Shown piece after piece: positions 1 to 8,610 of a DNA stretch of 64,000 nucleotides (position 1 is the first letter of the stretch; each line of letters opens with the position of its first letter). The notes below the pieces were generated by a model. That model was not told the DNA's origin and searched no databases. It was given only the letters and a program-made list of their open reading frames with translations. This DNA comes from Alphaproteobacteria bacterium (GTDB lineage: Bacteria > Pseudomonadota > Alphaproteobacteria > UBA6615): NCBI GenBank assembly GCA_011087645.1, contig JAALLF010000013.1, positions 1 to 64,000 of the forward strand, given 5' to 3'. The position numbers and the translations under genes are program-made.

Positions 1-172
1 CACTCCATCTTTGCTTCCAAGATAAAGTGTTGCGTCGACCAGTTGAGATCACCGGTGTATTTCGGTCGGGACTGGACGTGCCCGCTGAGGGCGGGAAATA
101 GCCTATAACGAACTCATGCACTGCAGAAAAAATTGTAAGTTTCCAGCCTATGACAACATATCGAGCAGTATC
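1..172. other. left-edge non-coding stretch
   Basis: No convincing gene is visible. The stretch lies downstream of the leftward gene that ends at 173. A short inverted repeat (CCCGC-CTGAG-GCGGG type, about 80-95) has no T-tract on either side, so I do not call it a terminator. A gene crossing the left edge cannot be excluded. Confidence 0.4.
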
Positions 173-1090
173 TTACATCGTCTTCGAGTCTGCGGTGACG
201 GCGGTTTCGGCGTAGCGGTTGTCGACGCAGGCCTCATAGGGCGTGTCGCGCGTGATCAAACCGCCGGACAGGCACGACGTCTTTAATCGCTCGAAGCCTG
301 CAGGCGATAGAACTGGCGTTTGATTCCAAATCTGCAGCGTTTGATAACGTGCGATGCAGGCAGTCAGCAAATCGTGCGATACGTCTGGAAAGTAACTTGA
401 TATCGTCTCCGCCACCGTTTCCGGCGGGGCCGCGATCAGCCATTGAAGTGTTTGGTAAAGACCGCATGTCAGCGCCGCCATAGACTCCGGGGCCGCCTCG
501 AAACGCCGCCGCGTCGTAAATAGCGAGGTATAGGACGTCGGCCCGCGTGTTGCCGCCGCATACCAGATATGGGCGCCGTCTCGCAAAAGCTCTTCCGCAT
601 AGGGCTGATAGACCTGCACCACGTCAACTTTGCCGCTTTGAAATTCTGCGACATTCTCGGCCATCGAGCCGTCGGCGAGACGCGTGACGTCGGCCGGGTC
701 GAGGCCGGCACGTCGTAGGTCCTCCTGTAAGCAAAGCCAAGGTGTCGGTACTTCCGACACCCTGGCGAGCTTGACACCCAGCAAATTGGCCTGCTCGAAA
801 TTTGGATTCGGCACGCGCCCTATTAAAAAGAAAGGGTCGCGCGTAACCGCTTCCGCAAAGAGTACGAGGTCGCACTCCGGGTTACTGTCGAAAGCCAAGA
901 GCACTCGCATTGGTCCGCCCCAGGCAACGTCGGCGGTGCCATCGCGGAGACCATTCGCGGTGACGGCCGGGTTGGGTGAGGTGACGATCTCGACTTCGAC
1001 CCCCGCATCTTGGTAGGCTCCTAAAACATGGGCGGCGTAAAACGGCGCATAGAAAATGGCGCGTTGGTGCTCGTACAGCTTGATCGTCAT
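173..1090 (-). CDS. NMT1/THI5-like substrate-binding-fold protein without a signal peptide
   Basis: A 305-residue protein with the periplasmic-binding-protein type II fold of the NMT1/THI5 group (thiamine-pyrimidine, nitrate and sulfonate binders). The early GAYQDAGVEVEIV segment, the GLRDGTADVAWGG segment near residues 48-60 and the later FQSGKVDVVQVYQPYAEELL segment are typical of that fold. The ATG at 1090 is preceded by GGAG at a reasonable distance, and the protein starts directly with the first beta-strand (TIKLYEHQRAIFYAPF). No Sec or lipoprotein signal is present, unlike normal importer subunits. It is the last gene of the leftward operon, 45 nt after tctA, and has no NMT1-type permease or ATPase beside it. 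It may be a cytoplasmic ligand-binding protein or an unusual enzyme. The fold is fairly sure; the ligand is unknown. Confidence 0.75.
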   Translation of the reverse strand: MTIKLYEHQRAIFYAPFYAAHVLGAYQDAGVEVEIVTSPNPAVTANGLRDGTADVAWGGPMRVLLAFDSNPECDLVLFAEAVTRDPFFLIGRVPNPNFEQANLLGVKLARVSEVPTPWLCLQEDLRRAGLDPADVTRLADGSMAENVAEFQSGKVDVVQVYQPYAEELLRDGAHIWYAAATRGPTSYTSLFTTRRRFEAAPESMAALTCGLYQTLQWLIAAPPETVAETISSYFPDVSHDLLTACIARYQTLQIWNQTPVLSPAGFERLKTSCLSGGLITRDTPYEACVDNRYAETAVTADSKTM

Positions 1091-1135
1091 GACGTCGTCT
1101 GCTCCAGAAATACGCGCTTCGACGAACCGTGTCGG

Positions 1136-2626
1136 TCAGGCTGTCGTTCGACGGCGACCACGCACATCCTGGATGATCGAATAAGCCAACGACGCGGCGG
1201 CAAGCCCGATGAGCGTGGCGCTGATCGGGTCGGTCAAGAAAATCCAAAAGCCGCTATCGGAAATGATCAACGCGCGCCGCAGCGAAATTTCAACCATATC
1301 CGCCAGCACCAGGCCGATCACAACAGGCACCAGCGGAAATCCGAATTTCCGCAACAGATAGCCCAACAATCCGATCACCAGCATCACCGCAACGTCGGCG
1401 ATATTGCCGCCCGTGGAGTAGGCACCGATGAAGGCAACGGAAAAAATCAACGGCGCCAGGATCGCCGGCGAAATCCGCACCACCAGCAACCAGAACCGAA
1501 CCCCATAGACACCCAACACGAGCATCACGACGTTGGCCAACAGGAGGGCGGTAAAGATGCCGAAAACGATGTCGGGCTGGTCTTCGAACATGAGTGGTCC
1601 GGGCTGGATGTTGTGGAGCAGCAGCGCCCCCAACAAAACCGCCGTGCTGCCCGAGCCCGGCACGCCTAGGGTCAAAAGCGGCACTAACGCTCCGCCGACG
1701 GTGGCGTTGTTGGCGGTCTCGGAGGCGCACACCCCTTCCAGCGTGCCTTTGCCGAATTTTTCCGGGTGGCGCGAAAACCGCTTGGCTTCGTTGTAAGCAA
1801 CGATGGAACCCACTGCCGCACCAGCGCCGGGAATAACACCGATGAAGGTGCCCAACACACCTGAGCGCAGCAGGCATTTCCAGTAGCTGATAAATTCGCG
1901 GAAGGGCATGCGCTCGCTGGAGAAATTATGCGACGCTTCCAGTCTGGAACGCACCCCGACTTCGAGGATGCGGAACACCTCGGATATGGCGAATAGCCCC
2001 AGCATGGCAGAGATAAACGACACGCCTTCCCATAAAGCGGGTTGTCCGAATGTGTATCGGAACGCGCCGGTCATCGGATCGGTGCCGACCGTCTGGATCA
2101 GCAAGCCGATCAGCACCGCAATAATGCCTTTCAGCCAGTTGCCGCTCACCAGGCTGGCAACAATGGTGAGCCCGAATACCCCGAGGGCAAAATACTGCAC
2201 CGGCCCAAAAGCAATGGCGAATTGCGCCAGCGGCACCGAAAATAGAATGAGAGCGATAGCGCTGAATATGCCCCCCGACGTCGAGGATAGGATCGACATA
2301 CTAAGGGCGCGCCCGGTTTGCCCTTGCTGGGTGAGCGGATAGCCGTCGATCGCCGTTATGGCCCCGGATGGGGTGCCGGGCGTATTCACCGTGATGGCGG
2401 TAATCGAGCCGCCATATTCAGCACCGACATAAATCGAAATCAGCAAAATGACACTGGCGATGGGTGACAGGCCGTAGGTAAACGGGATCATCAGGGCCAA
2501 TCCGGTTGGCCCGCTCAGGCCCGGCATGGCGCCGACAACGATACCAAGTGCGACGCCAAACACCATCGCCAGAATTACCTGCCAGTCGCCCAAATGGGCG
2601 ACCCCCAACAGCCAGTTTTCGAACAT
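1136..2626 (-). CDS. TctA-family large permease of a tripartite tricarboxylate transporter
   Basis: A 496-residue inner-membrane protein, the usual length for TctA, with about 11-12 hydrophobic segments. Family hallmarks are the N-terminal GAMPGLSGPTGLALMIPF stretch, the YGGSITAITVNTPGTPSG signature near residues 70-90, the internal repeat IPGAGAAVGSIVAYNEAKR near 265, and ETANNATVGGALVPLLTLG followed by GVPGS near 305-330. TctA forms the transport channel with the small TctB subunit and takes ligand from periplasmic TctC, driven by an ion gradient. Here tctC, tctB and tctA follow each other in that order on the minus strand, with the TctB stop 42 nt upstream. The substrate is probably a carboxylate but cannot be read from the sequence. 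Confidence 0.92.
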   Translation of the reverse strand: MFENWLLGVAHLGDWQVILAMVFGVALGIVVGAMPGLSGPTGLALMIPFTYGLSPIASVILLISIYVGAEYGGSITAITVNTPGTPSGAITAIDGYPLTQQGQTGRALSMSILSSTSGGIFSAIALILFSVPLAQFAIAFGPVQYFALGVFGLTIVASLVSGNWLKGIIAVLIGLLIQTVGTDPMTGAFRYTFGQPALWEGVSFISAMLGLFAISEVFRILEVGVRSRLEASHNFSSERMPFREFISYWKCLLRSGVLGTFIGVIPGAGAAVGSIVAYNEAKRFSRHPEKFGKGTLEGVCASETANNATVGGALVPLLTLGVPGSGSTAVLLGALLLHNIQPGPLMFEDQPDIVFGIFTALLLANVVMLVLGVYGVRFWLLVVRISPAILAPLIFSVAFIGAYSTGGNIADVAVMLVIGLLGYLLRKFGFPLVPVVIGLVLADMVEISLRRALIISDSGFWIFLTDPISATLIGLAAASLAYSIIQDVRGRRRTTA

Positions 2627-2668
2627 GCGGTTTGTCCCTTATGCCGCTAGTCGGCCTCTAAAGTGTGG

Positions 2669-3181
2669 TCAAAACTTCAACAGAAACTCGGTCGGCAGCC
2701 TCACCCCCAGAAACACGATGAAGAACAAATATACGAAAGCCAAAAACCCAGTCGCGATCAGCAAACTCTTGAGCGGCCGCACTCCCGCCAATACCAACAG
2801 CAGCAGCAGTGCCAGCCAGATGGCCGGAAAAGCGCCGATCCGCTCGAACAAATAGGCCTGGGCAAACATGATCACGGTCGCGACCGGGATCTTGTACCAG
2901 TACTGCTGAAAGATCTGACCTTCGCTGGCAGCTTTGCGAACCAGGCCATTGATGAGAAGCAACAGCGCGAATATGACCAAGCCGGCCAACAAGGTGCGCG
3001 GGAAAAATGCCGGGCTGAGCGTGCGCACCATCCCGGTTTCTTCGACGAAATTGCCGGCTTCGATCCAGCCATAAACGCCCAGCACGACGAGCCCCGCGAC
3101 GGCGATCATATCGCCGCCGCGTTTGCTCAACCGTCTGACATCGAAACGCCAGCCGCTGTCGCTACTCTCCTGTTCAGCCAT
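2669..3181 (-). CDS. TctB-family small permease
   Basis: A 170-residue protein with four predicted membrane segments, matching the TctB pattern: helix 1 around MIAVAGLVVLGVYGWIEAG, then paired helices in LLAGLVIFALLLLINGL and WLALLLLLVLAGV, and a last helix near the C-terminus. The ATG at 3181 (MAEQES) is chosen over a TTG 12 nt upstream. TctB is poorly conserved in sequence, so the call rests on topology, size and position between tctC and tctA. The gap to tctC is 30 nt, consistent with one transcript. Confidence 0.85.
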   Translation of the reverse strand: MAEQESSDSGWRFDVRRLSKRGGDMIAVAGLVVLGVYGWIEAGNFVEETGMVRTLSPAFFPRTLLAGLVIFALLLLINGLVRKAASEGQIFQQYWYKIPVATVIMFAQAYLFERIGAFPAIWLALLLLLVLAGVRPLKSLLIATGFLAFVYLFFIVFLGVRLPTEFLLKF

Positions 3182-3211
3182 GGCGAAACGCAAATCGCCT
3201 GAAGTGGCTGC

Positions 3212-4180
3212 CTAGCCTTGCCCAGGTTTCGGAGCGAAATGCACCCGCAGGGTTTTCACCTGGTCCTTGAAGTAGGCGTCGAACTTCTCCGGCCCACCCA
3301 AATATCCGTCGAGGGCCAGTTGCTGTTTCATGAACTCGGCGAACTCAGGATCGGCACGCAGTTTCAGGAATGCCTCGTGCAGCTTGTCGATCATTTCCTG
3401 CGGCGTGCCTTTTTTCACCAGAACGCCGCGCCAGATCGCTGCCTCGACGTCAAACCCTTGCTCTTTAAAGGTCTGCCAATCGGGGAAGGTTGCAATGCGC
3501 TCTGTATGCGCGATGCCCAGCATGCGGAATTTGCCGGCTTCGACCTGGTCGCGCGCTTCGCCCGGATTGAGGGTTGCGACATCGACATGCCCGCCGAGCA
3601 AGTTGGTCTTCATCTCGGTGGCTTTGCGCGACGGCACATATTTAATGTCGTCCTGTGTTAGATTAGCCGATTCCAGCAGCTTGGAAACCGTGAACGGATC
3701 CATGCCAACGGAGTGGGCGCCGGTCCAGCGAATGGTGCCGGGATTTTTACGAATGTGGTCGACCAGATCGCCAAAGTTCTGCCACGGTGAATCGCTGAGT
3801 ACCGCGATGCCTTGCGGATCGACCTGCATGCGAACCACGCCGACCCAGTCTTCCTCGGTAAATGGCGTCTTGCCGCCAGCGAGCACGATCGCGGTCGTGG
3901 TCGTATCGACGAAGGGATGATAGCCGTTGGCATCTCGGTTTTGAATGTAGGCCTGCGCGACCGCGCCAGACCCGCCTTTTTTGTAGAGAACGCCAACATC
4001 GGAATCTAGATATTTTGGTAGCAACTCTGCCGCTTTATGAGCCAACTGGCTGACGCCGGAACCTGGACCGGCCTTGATCACCAGTTCGAACGGTTGATCC
4101 GCCTGGGCCGAACCGACGGCCAATGCGGCAATAGCTGTAACGCCCGCAAGGGCCCCAACGAGTTTCGATGTTCTTTTCAT
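3212..4180 (-). CDS. TctC/Bug-family periplasmic substrate-binding protein
   Basis: A 322-residue exported binding protein of the Bug (TctC) family. The frame is open further upstream, but the ATG at 4180 is preceded by AGGAGGG about 10 nt away and opens a clear Sec signal peptide (MKRTSKLVGALAGVTAIAAL, cleavage after the AQA near residue 27). The mature protein begins with the family's first strand and loop in diverged form (ELVIKAGPGSGVSQLAHKAA). It has the expected middle and C-terminal segments, such as GGHVDVATLNPGEARDQVEA and RGVLVKKGTPQEMIDKLHEA. It delivers ligand to the adjacent TctAB pair. Because the ligand loop differs from typical citrate or tricarboxylate Bugs, the substrate should be left open. 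Confidence 0.88.
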   Translation of the reverse strand: MKRTSKLVGALAGVTAIAALAVGSAQADQPFELVIKAGPGSGVSQLAHKAAELLPKYLDSDVGVLYKKGGSGAVAQAYIQNRDANGYHPFVDTTTTAIVLAGGKTPFTEEDWVGVVRMQVDPQGIAVLSDSPWQNFGDLVDHIRKNPGTIRWTGAHSVGMDPFTVSKLLESANLTQDDIKYVPSRKATEMKTNLLGGHVDVATLNPGEARDQVEAGKFRMLGIAHTERIATFPDWQTFKEQGFDVEAAIWRGVLVKKGTPQEMIDKLHEAFLKLRADPEFAEFMKQQLALDGYLGGPEKFDAYFKDQVKTLRVHFAPKPGQG

Positions 4181-4297
4181 AACCAATGCTCCCTCCTGTT
4201 TATTATTAGTGACCACCTTAACCGCGCGTTTGACTTTGTTAGTTCCTGCGCCGGTTGATTGTGCACCCAACAGCGTCTCAGCGAAAGCTCAGAGGTG

Positions 4298-5686
4298 TCA
4301 AGCGCGGATTTGAATCAACTTGCCGAGCTCGCCAAAACTCTCCAGGGTCTCCAGACCGTCGACCAGTTCGATAATCTGCTCGGCGACGTCTGCCGGTATT
4401 GCCTTTTTGGTGATGCGGCGAAACTTTTGTTCGATATCTTCTTTGGTCGCCGGAAATTCAGGATCGCCGCGCCAATTGTCGCGCCGTTTCGAAAACTGCC
4501 GGCCGTCCTTAGTTTGCACCTCGACAATAACCGCTGTGATCGCCTTGTTGCGCTCGAAATCCGCATCGAGGCTGAGGTCTTCTGTGACCGTAACCCGGTC
4601 CATCAAGGCGCGAATGTCGTCACGCTCGAAGTACTCGCTTGTCAGCGTTTCCATATCCACCGCGCCGAACATCAGTGTTAGCGCCATATGAAACGGAATG
4701 TAGTAATGGGCCTGGCGGCCGGTCGCGCCTTCGATTCTGCGATTGACGAAATTGTGCAACACGTGGGTCAGCTTCACGGTGACGGATTCGACATCGTCCG
4801 GCGTGAGGCCGTTTTCATTGACAATATCAAGCAGCGCATCGATCGGCGTGCGCGAGAAACTGGCAACGTAGTGAAAGCTGAAACCGGTATCCTGAATTCC
4901 CAACCGCTCTCCCAGGCCATCTCGAATCAGACTTTCGTCATACTTGTCGGAATAGGCTTGAAGAAATCCTTTGTCGCACGTCGCGCCGCCCTCAAGGATA
5001 GTATCGGCGCCGACAACGCCGGCCTTGGCAAGCTCCACGGCAAAAAACCCTTTTTCCGTGTTGGTCCCCACCATGACGCCAAAATAGGGCTTGGCACCAT
5101 GAGCTTCGACCAGAGAGCCTCCTCCGAAATGTACCCCATGATTGATCGCATGGCGCATTTGGTCGGGATCGAGGCCGATCAATTTGCCGTATGTCACTGC
5201 CGCGGAAAGTGGAGCCATGGTGCCTGTCGTCTGAATGCCGCGGTCCAGGGCGGAGGGGTTTATGGCTGTCGCCAGTCTGACGAAAGCCTCGTAACCGGCG
5301 ACCACCGCCGCGATAACTTCTTTGCCCGAGGCGCCATGCTCTTCCGAGATTGCAAGTGCAGTTGGCAAAACCACATCGTAGGGGTGTCCGACAGACGCGC
5401 GATGGGTTTCCTGATAGGGACAAGAGATCATGACGACGGAATTGATGAAAGCGGCGTAACGGGCCGGCAGCGTAAAGTCGCGCCGGTATACCGAGCACGC
5501 ACCTTCGCCACCCCAGCGTTGCACAATCTCCATCATCGGATCGAACAACGGCTCCAGGAGGGATCCGTTCAAGCCAACGCCGATGCCATCGAGAATGTGT
5601 AGTTTGGTATCGGCGACCACTTGCGCTGACAAATTGTCATACTCGAACGCGACGATGGCGCTGGTTAAATCTTCCGTTAGTGTCAT
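4298..5686 (-). CDS. MmgE/PrpD family protein
   Basis: A 462-residue protein of the MmgE/PrpD family, at the usual length. The family includes 2-methylcitrate dehydratase, cis-aconitate decarboxylase and iminodisuccinate epimerase, all acting on polycarboxylates. Visible family features are the N-terminal helical segment with KLHILDGIGVGLNGS, the SCPYQETHRASVGHPYDVVL active-site region near 90-110, and GKLIGLDPDQMRHAINHG near 165-185. The ATG at 5686 has AGGGGA upstream at good spacing and is the first gene of the operon. Pairing with a tricarboxylate-type transporter suggests the imported acid is the substrate of this enzyme. That link is inference, and the exact reaction cannot be assigned. 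Confidence 0.88.
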   Translation of the reverse strand: MTLTEDLTSAIVAFEYDNLSAQVVADTKLHILDGIGVGLNGSLLEPLFDPMMEIVQRWGGEGACSVYRRDFTLPARYAAFINSVVMISCPYQETHRASVGHPYDVVLPTALAISEEHGASGKEVIAAVVAGYEAFVRLATAINPSALDRGIQTTGTMAPLSAAVTYGKLIGLDPDQMRHAINHGVHFGGGSLVEAHGAKPYFGVMVGTNTEKGFFAVELAKAGVVGADTILEGGATCDKGFLQAYSDKYDESLIRDGLGERLGIQDTGFSFHYVASFSRTPIDALLDIVNENGLTPDDVESVTVKLTHVLHNFVNRRIEGATGRQAHYYIPFHMALTLMFGAVDMETLTSEYFERDDIRALMDRVTVTEDLSLDADFERNKAITAVIVEVQTKDGRQFSKRRDNWRGDPEFPATKEDIEQKFRRITKKAIPADVAEQIIELVDGLETLESFGELGKLIQIRA

Positions 5687-6108
5687 CAGCTTGATCCCCT
5701 TAGATGTTATTATTGTTCACGCGCCACGTATGGCGCGGCTACGCCTGTCGCCGCCCGGCGGTCATAAATCAGACTAGCAGGAAATATTTGTTTCTGTGCA
5801 CCCCTCCATTTCTGTGAAAAAGTCCGTCCGCACGCGTCGATGTGTGACCGCGCGATCACATGGTCGCAGATTTCAAACGAAGCCCGGATAGATCAAAACC
5901 CCCTGACTCCAATGAACCGGTCCTACCGCTAACCCGGGTCCGTCGGAGAATGTCCGAAAAGGGTCATTTCCGGTCGTGAAGGTCCATCGCACTTAACGAC
6001 CGCCTTGGCGCCAAAACAGACATCGCTTGACGCCAGGGTCGCGTCATTTCGAGTATCCGCAGAAATCAGTCGCTTTATTGCTAGCTTCACCCGAATTGTC
6101 GTCCCAAA
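5687..6108. other. intergenic region between the PrpD-Tct operon and tRNA-Gly
   Basis: About 420 nt with no gene I can support. It must hold the promoter of the leftward operon. A near-perfect 18-bp palindrome at 5843-5860 is listed separately. Short open frames in 5929-6199 have no ribosome-binding site and overlap the tRNA and its terminator, so they are not called. Confidence 0.5.
5843..5860. promoter_or_regulatory. 18-bp near-perfect palindrome, possible operator
   Basis: TGTGACCGCGCGATCACA has nine-base half-sites that match as inverted repeats except at one position. It lies about 157 nt upstream of the MmgE/PrpD start. The TGTGA/TCACA ends resemble CRP-type half-sites, but the spacer is 8 rather than 6, so a GntR- or IclR-type operator is equally possible. 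No regulator gene is adjacent. The assignment rests on symmetry and position only. Confidence 0.35.
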
Positions 6109-6110
6109 CG

Positions 6111-6144
6111 AAAAAGGCCCAACCGGAGACCGGCTGGGCCTTTT
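6111..6144 (-). terminator. rho-independent terminator of tRNA-Gly
   Basis: Read on the minus strand, AAAAGGCCCAGCCGG, a TCT loop and the complementary CCGGTTGGGCC arm (one G-U pair) are followed by TTTTT. The hairpin begins 6 nt after the CCA end of the tRNA, which fits a monocistronic tRNA transcript. Confidence 0.9.
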
Positions 6145-6149
6145 AGAAT

Positions 6150-6224
6150 TGGAGCGGGAAACGAGATTCGAACTCGCGACCCTCACGTTGGCAACGTGAT
6201 GCTCTACCACTGAGCTATTCCCGC
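6150..6224 (-). tRNA. tRNA-Gly (GCC)
   Basis: The minus-strand sequence starts GCGGGAATAGCTCAG and folds as a cloverleaf. The acceptor stem is GCGGGAA/TTCCCGC and the D-arm is GCTC...GAGC. The anticodon stem is TCACG/CGTGA around loop TTGCCAA with anticodon GCC, and the T-arm contains GTTCGAATC. The discriminator base is T and the 3' CCA is encoded (6150-6152). Sequence and anticodon match bacterial tRNA-Gly(GCC), which reads GGC and GGU. Confidence 0.97.
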
Positions 6225-6238
6225 ACAGGGGCGTGGGC

Positions 6239-6267
6239 TAATAACCGCATCGCGGCGGTGATTGCAA
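6239..6267 (-). promoter_or_regulatory. candidate sigma-70 type promoter for tRNA-Gly
   Basis: On the minus strand TTGCAA (6267-6262) is followed after 17 nt by TTATTA (6244-6239), with 14 nt from there to the tRNA 5' end. The intervening GCCCACGCCCC is a G+C-rich discriminator of the kind associated with stringent control of stable RNA genes. The -10 match is weak, but the position is right. Confidence 0.4.
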
Positions 6268-6321
6268 GTCCCTCCGTCACCCTTTGTTAACCAACGCCGC
6301 CCGGGCTATAGACAGTTGGTC

Positions 6322-6825
6322 ATGAACGAGCTTGAAACAATCGAAGCACCCCTGCTGGCGCGCCTCGCTGCGCTGGGTATTTCGGTGGAAATCCACCGCC
6401 ACCCGCCACTGCATACGGTGAGCGAGTCGCAGGCCCTGCGCGGCGATATGCCCGGCGCCCATATCAAGAATCTCTTCCTGCGCGACAAGAAACGAAACAA
6501 GTGGCTGGTCACCGTACCGGAAGACGCGGCAATCGACTTGAAGGCATTGCGCCATGTGATCGGCGCGACGGGCAATCTCTCCTTCGGCAATTCCGAGCTG
6601 CTGGTCGAGTGCCTTGGCGTGGAACCCGGCTCGGTTACCCCCTTCGCGGTGATAAACGACCCGGACGGCGCGGTGACCATGGTTCTGGCGCGCGGCGTCC
6701 TGGCCCCCGGCCTAGTCAACGCCCATCCGCTGCATAATCAAGCGACGGCCGCCATCGCCAACGGCGATTTGCTGCGGTTTCTGGAAGATTGCGGGCACCC
6801 GCCCCAGATCATCGATTTACCCTGA
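6322..6825 (+). CDS. prolyl-tRNA deacylase ProX/YbaK-domain protein
   Basis: A 167-residue free-standing YbaK/aminoacyl-tRNA-associated domain. Proteins of this ProX group hydrolyse mischarged Ala-tRNA(Pro) in the cytoplasm. Expected features are present: HRHPPLHTVSESQAL near the N-terminus, the lysine-containing HIKNLFLRDKK segment near 45-55, GNLSFGNSELL and LGVEPGSVTPFAVIND in the middle, and NAHPLHNQAT near 137-146. The ATG at 6322 gives the usual family length; an earlier in-frame start at 6262 would add a proline-rich extension unlike the family. It is a single gene, about 100 nt from the tRNA-Gly gene on the opposite strand. Family confidence is high; specificity for Ala-tRNA(Pro) is by analogy. 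Confidence 0.9.
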   Translation: MNELETIEAPLLARLAALGISVEIHRHPPLHTVSESQALRGDMPGAHIKNLFLRDKKRNKWLVTVPEDAAIDLKALRHVIGATGNLSFGNSELLVECLGVEPGSVTPFAVINDPDGAVTMVLARGVLAPGLVNAHPLHNQATAAIANGDLLRFLEDCGHPPQIIDLP

Positions 6826-6962
6826 CCATGGAGGCGCGCCGGGCGGTGCGCGTTTGACCAACCGACCTGGCCACATTATATCCAATCAGGGCTTGATGCA
6901 GACGCCCAGAGCCGCCATTTTTGGCGGTATATCGATAATCCGGCATTTGGACACTGACAATC

Positions 6963-7904
6963 ATGGAACCGATCAACCCCGGTGACGGCAGCCTGACCGG
7001 CGCCAATGGCGGCGCCCCTGCAGCGATGGTGAAAGAGTCCGACACGGCCGGGTTCATGGCCGACGTGATCGAGGTCTCCGACAGCGTCCCGGTGATCGTC
7101 GATTTCTGGGCGACCTGGTGCGGCCCTTGCAAAACCCTGACCCCGATTCTCGAAAGCGTCGTCGCCAAGGCCAATGGCGCGGTGCGCATGGTCAAAATCG
7201 ACGTCGACAAGAACCCCGACCTGTCGGGGCAATTGCGCATCCAATCGATCCCGACAGTTTACGCCTTCCGCAACGGCCAGCCGGTCGACGCCTTCCAGGG
7301 CGCGCTGCCCGAAAGCGAAGTGCAGGCCTGGGTCGACAAGCTGATCGCCGAGCATGGCGGCAGCGGTGAGCCCTCGCCGATCGAGTTAGCGCTGGCGGCG
7401 GCCGAAGAGGCCTTCGCGGCCGACGATATTGGCGGCGCCGGCGCGCTGTTCGCCCAAGTGCTCAACCAAGACGAACAGAACACCGCGGCGCTGGCCGGCA
7501 TGGCGCGCTGTTATCTGAAGGCTGACAAGATCGACAAGGCCCGCGAGATCATCGATCAGATCGGCGAAGATCTGCGCGGCGACGATAGCATTCACGCGGT
7601 CATTTCAGCCATTGAGCTGGCCGAGGCCGGCTCATCGTCAGCCGGCGAAACCGATAGTTTGCGCGCCCGCGTCGCAGAAGATCCCGCCGACTTGCAAACC
7701 CGCTTCGATCTTGCCGTCGCGCTATATGGCGGCGGCGACGCCGAGGCCGCGATCGACGAGCTGGTGGAAATCATCCGCCGCGAGCGCGAATGGAACGAGG
7801 GCGAAGCTCGCGCGCAGCTATTGAAGATATTCGAAGCCCAGGGCCCCATGGACCCGGTCACGATCGCCGGCCGGCGTAAACTCTCCTCGCTTCTATTTTC
7901 ATGA
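6963..7904 (+). CDS. cnoX: thioredoxin-TPR co-chaperone, CnoX (YbbN) type
   Basis: A 313-residue cytoplasmic protein with an N-terminal thioredoxin domain (about 25-135) joined to a C-terminal TPR-like helical domain (about 140-313). The active site WCGPC at residues 52-56 is complete, unlike E. coli CnoX, which lacks the CxxC pair. The cis-proline loop is in IQSIPTVYAF. The C-terminal half contains the AREIIDQIGEDLRGD and DLQTRFDLAVALYGGGDAEA repeats seen in YbbN relatives. The family binds unfolded proteins, protects cysteines and hands clients to GroEL or DnaK. The stop overlaps the next start by 4 nt (ATGA), so it is co-translated with the LON-domain gene. The full CxxC suggests redox activity as well as holdase function. 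Confidence 0.9.
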   Translation: MEPINPGDGSLTGANGGAPAAMVKESDTAGFMADVIEVSDSVPVIVDFWATWCGPCKTLTPILESVVAKANGAVRMVKIDVDKNPDLSGQLRIQSIPTVYAFRNGQPVDAFQGALPESEVQAWVDKLIAEHGGSGEPSPIELALAAAEEAFAADDIGGAGALFAQVLNQDEQNTAALAGMARCYLKADKIDKAREIIDQIGEDLRGDDSIHAVISAIELAEAGSSSAGETDSLRARVAEDPADLQTRFDLAVALYGGGDAEAAIDELVEIIRREREWNEGEARAQLLKIFEAQGPMDPVTIAGRRKLSSLLFS

Positions 7905-8578
7905 GCGACGCTCCGTTCGATACGAAATTCGAGGATTTGCCGGCCGAGCTGCCCCTGTTTCCCTTGAACGGCGTTTTATTGTTGCCACGGGGCCGCCTGC
8001 CCTTGAATATTTTCGAGCCGCGTTACCTGAACATGGTCGAGCACGCCCTGGGCCATCAGCGCCTAATCGGCATCGCCCAGCCAACCGTCGACGGCCAGGC
8101 CGGCCTCAGCGCCCCCGATGGCACCGCGCTCTACCAGATCGGTTGCGCCGGCCGCATCACCAGCTTCCAGGAAACCACCGGCGGCCAGATCCAACTCACC
8201 CTGCGCGGCGTCTGCCGGTTCAACATTGTCGACGAACTTCCCCTGATGAACAGCTTCCGCCGCGCCCGCGCCGACTTCGCGCCCTACAAGAACGATTTCG
8301 CCACGGACGACGGTACGGTGATCGACCGTCAACGCCTGCTCTCCGACCTGCGGGCCTATTTCGAGATGGAAAATATCGAAGCGGATTGGGATACGATCAA
8401 ACAAACCCCCGACGACCGGTTGGTCACCACCTTGGCCATGGTCTGTCCATTCGAGCCCCACGAGAAGCAAGCGCTGCTTGAATCCGCCGACTTGGCCCAT
8501 CGCTGCAAACTCATTATCGGCCTCATCGAATCCGCCCTGCGCCGCGACGAAAATGGCGGCTCGGCGGCGATGAATTGA
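7901..8578 (+). CDS. LON N-terminal substrate-binding domain protein
   Basis: A 225-residue protein consisting of the LON substrate-binding domain only; no AAA+ or serine-lysine protease part follows. Signature segments are [19 protein letters not shown] near the N-terminus, the [10 protein letters not shown] helix entry, and [12 protein letters not shown] near residue 95-106. It starts 4 nt inside the stop of the thioredoxin-TPR gene and is followed by the Trm112-like gene, an arrangement common in alphaproteobacteria. Its precise job is unknown. The context with a co-chaperone suggests protein quality control, which is inference. Confidence 0.88.
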   Translation: MSDAPFDTKFEDLPAELPLFPLNGVLLLPRGRLPLNIFEPRYLNMVEHALGHQRLIGIAQPTVDGQAGLSAPDGTALYQIGCAGRITSFQETTGGQIQLTLRGVCRFNIVDELPLMNSFRRARADFAPYKNDFATDDGTVIDRQRLLSDLRAYFEMENIEADWDTIKQTPDDRLVTTLAMVCPFEPHEKQALLESADLAHRCKLIIGLIESALRRDENGGSAAMN

Positions 8579-8610
8579 TGCCGGGTCGACAAAATAGGAG
8601 GCGCTTCGTC

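Noticed and set aside
5929..6210. Open reading frames on both strands around the tRNA (93 and 64 codons)
   Set aside because: They run through the terminator and the tRNA-Gly gene, have no ribosome-binding site and no recognisable domain.
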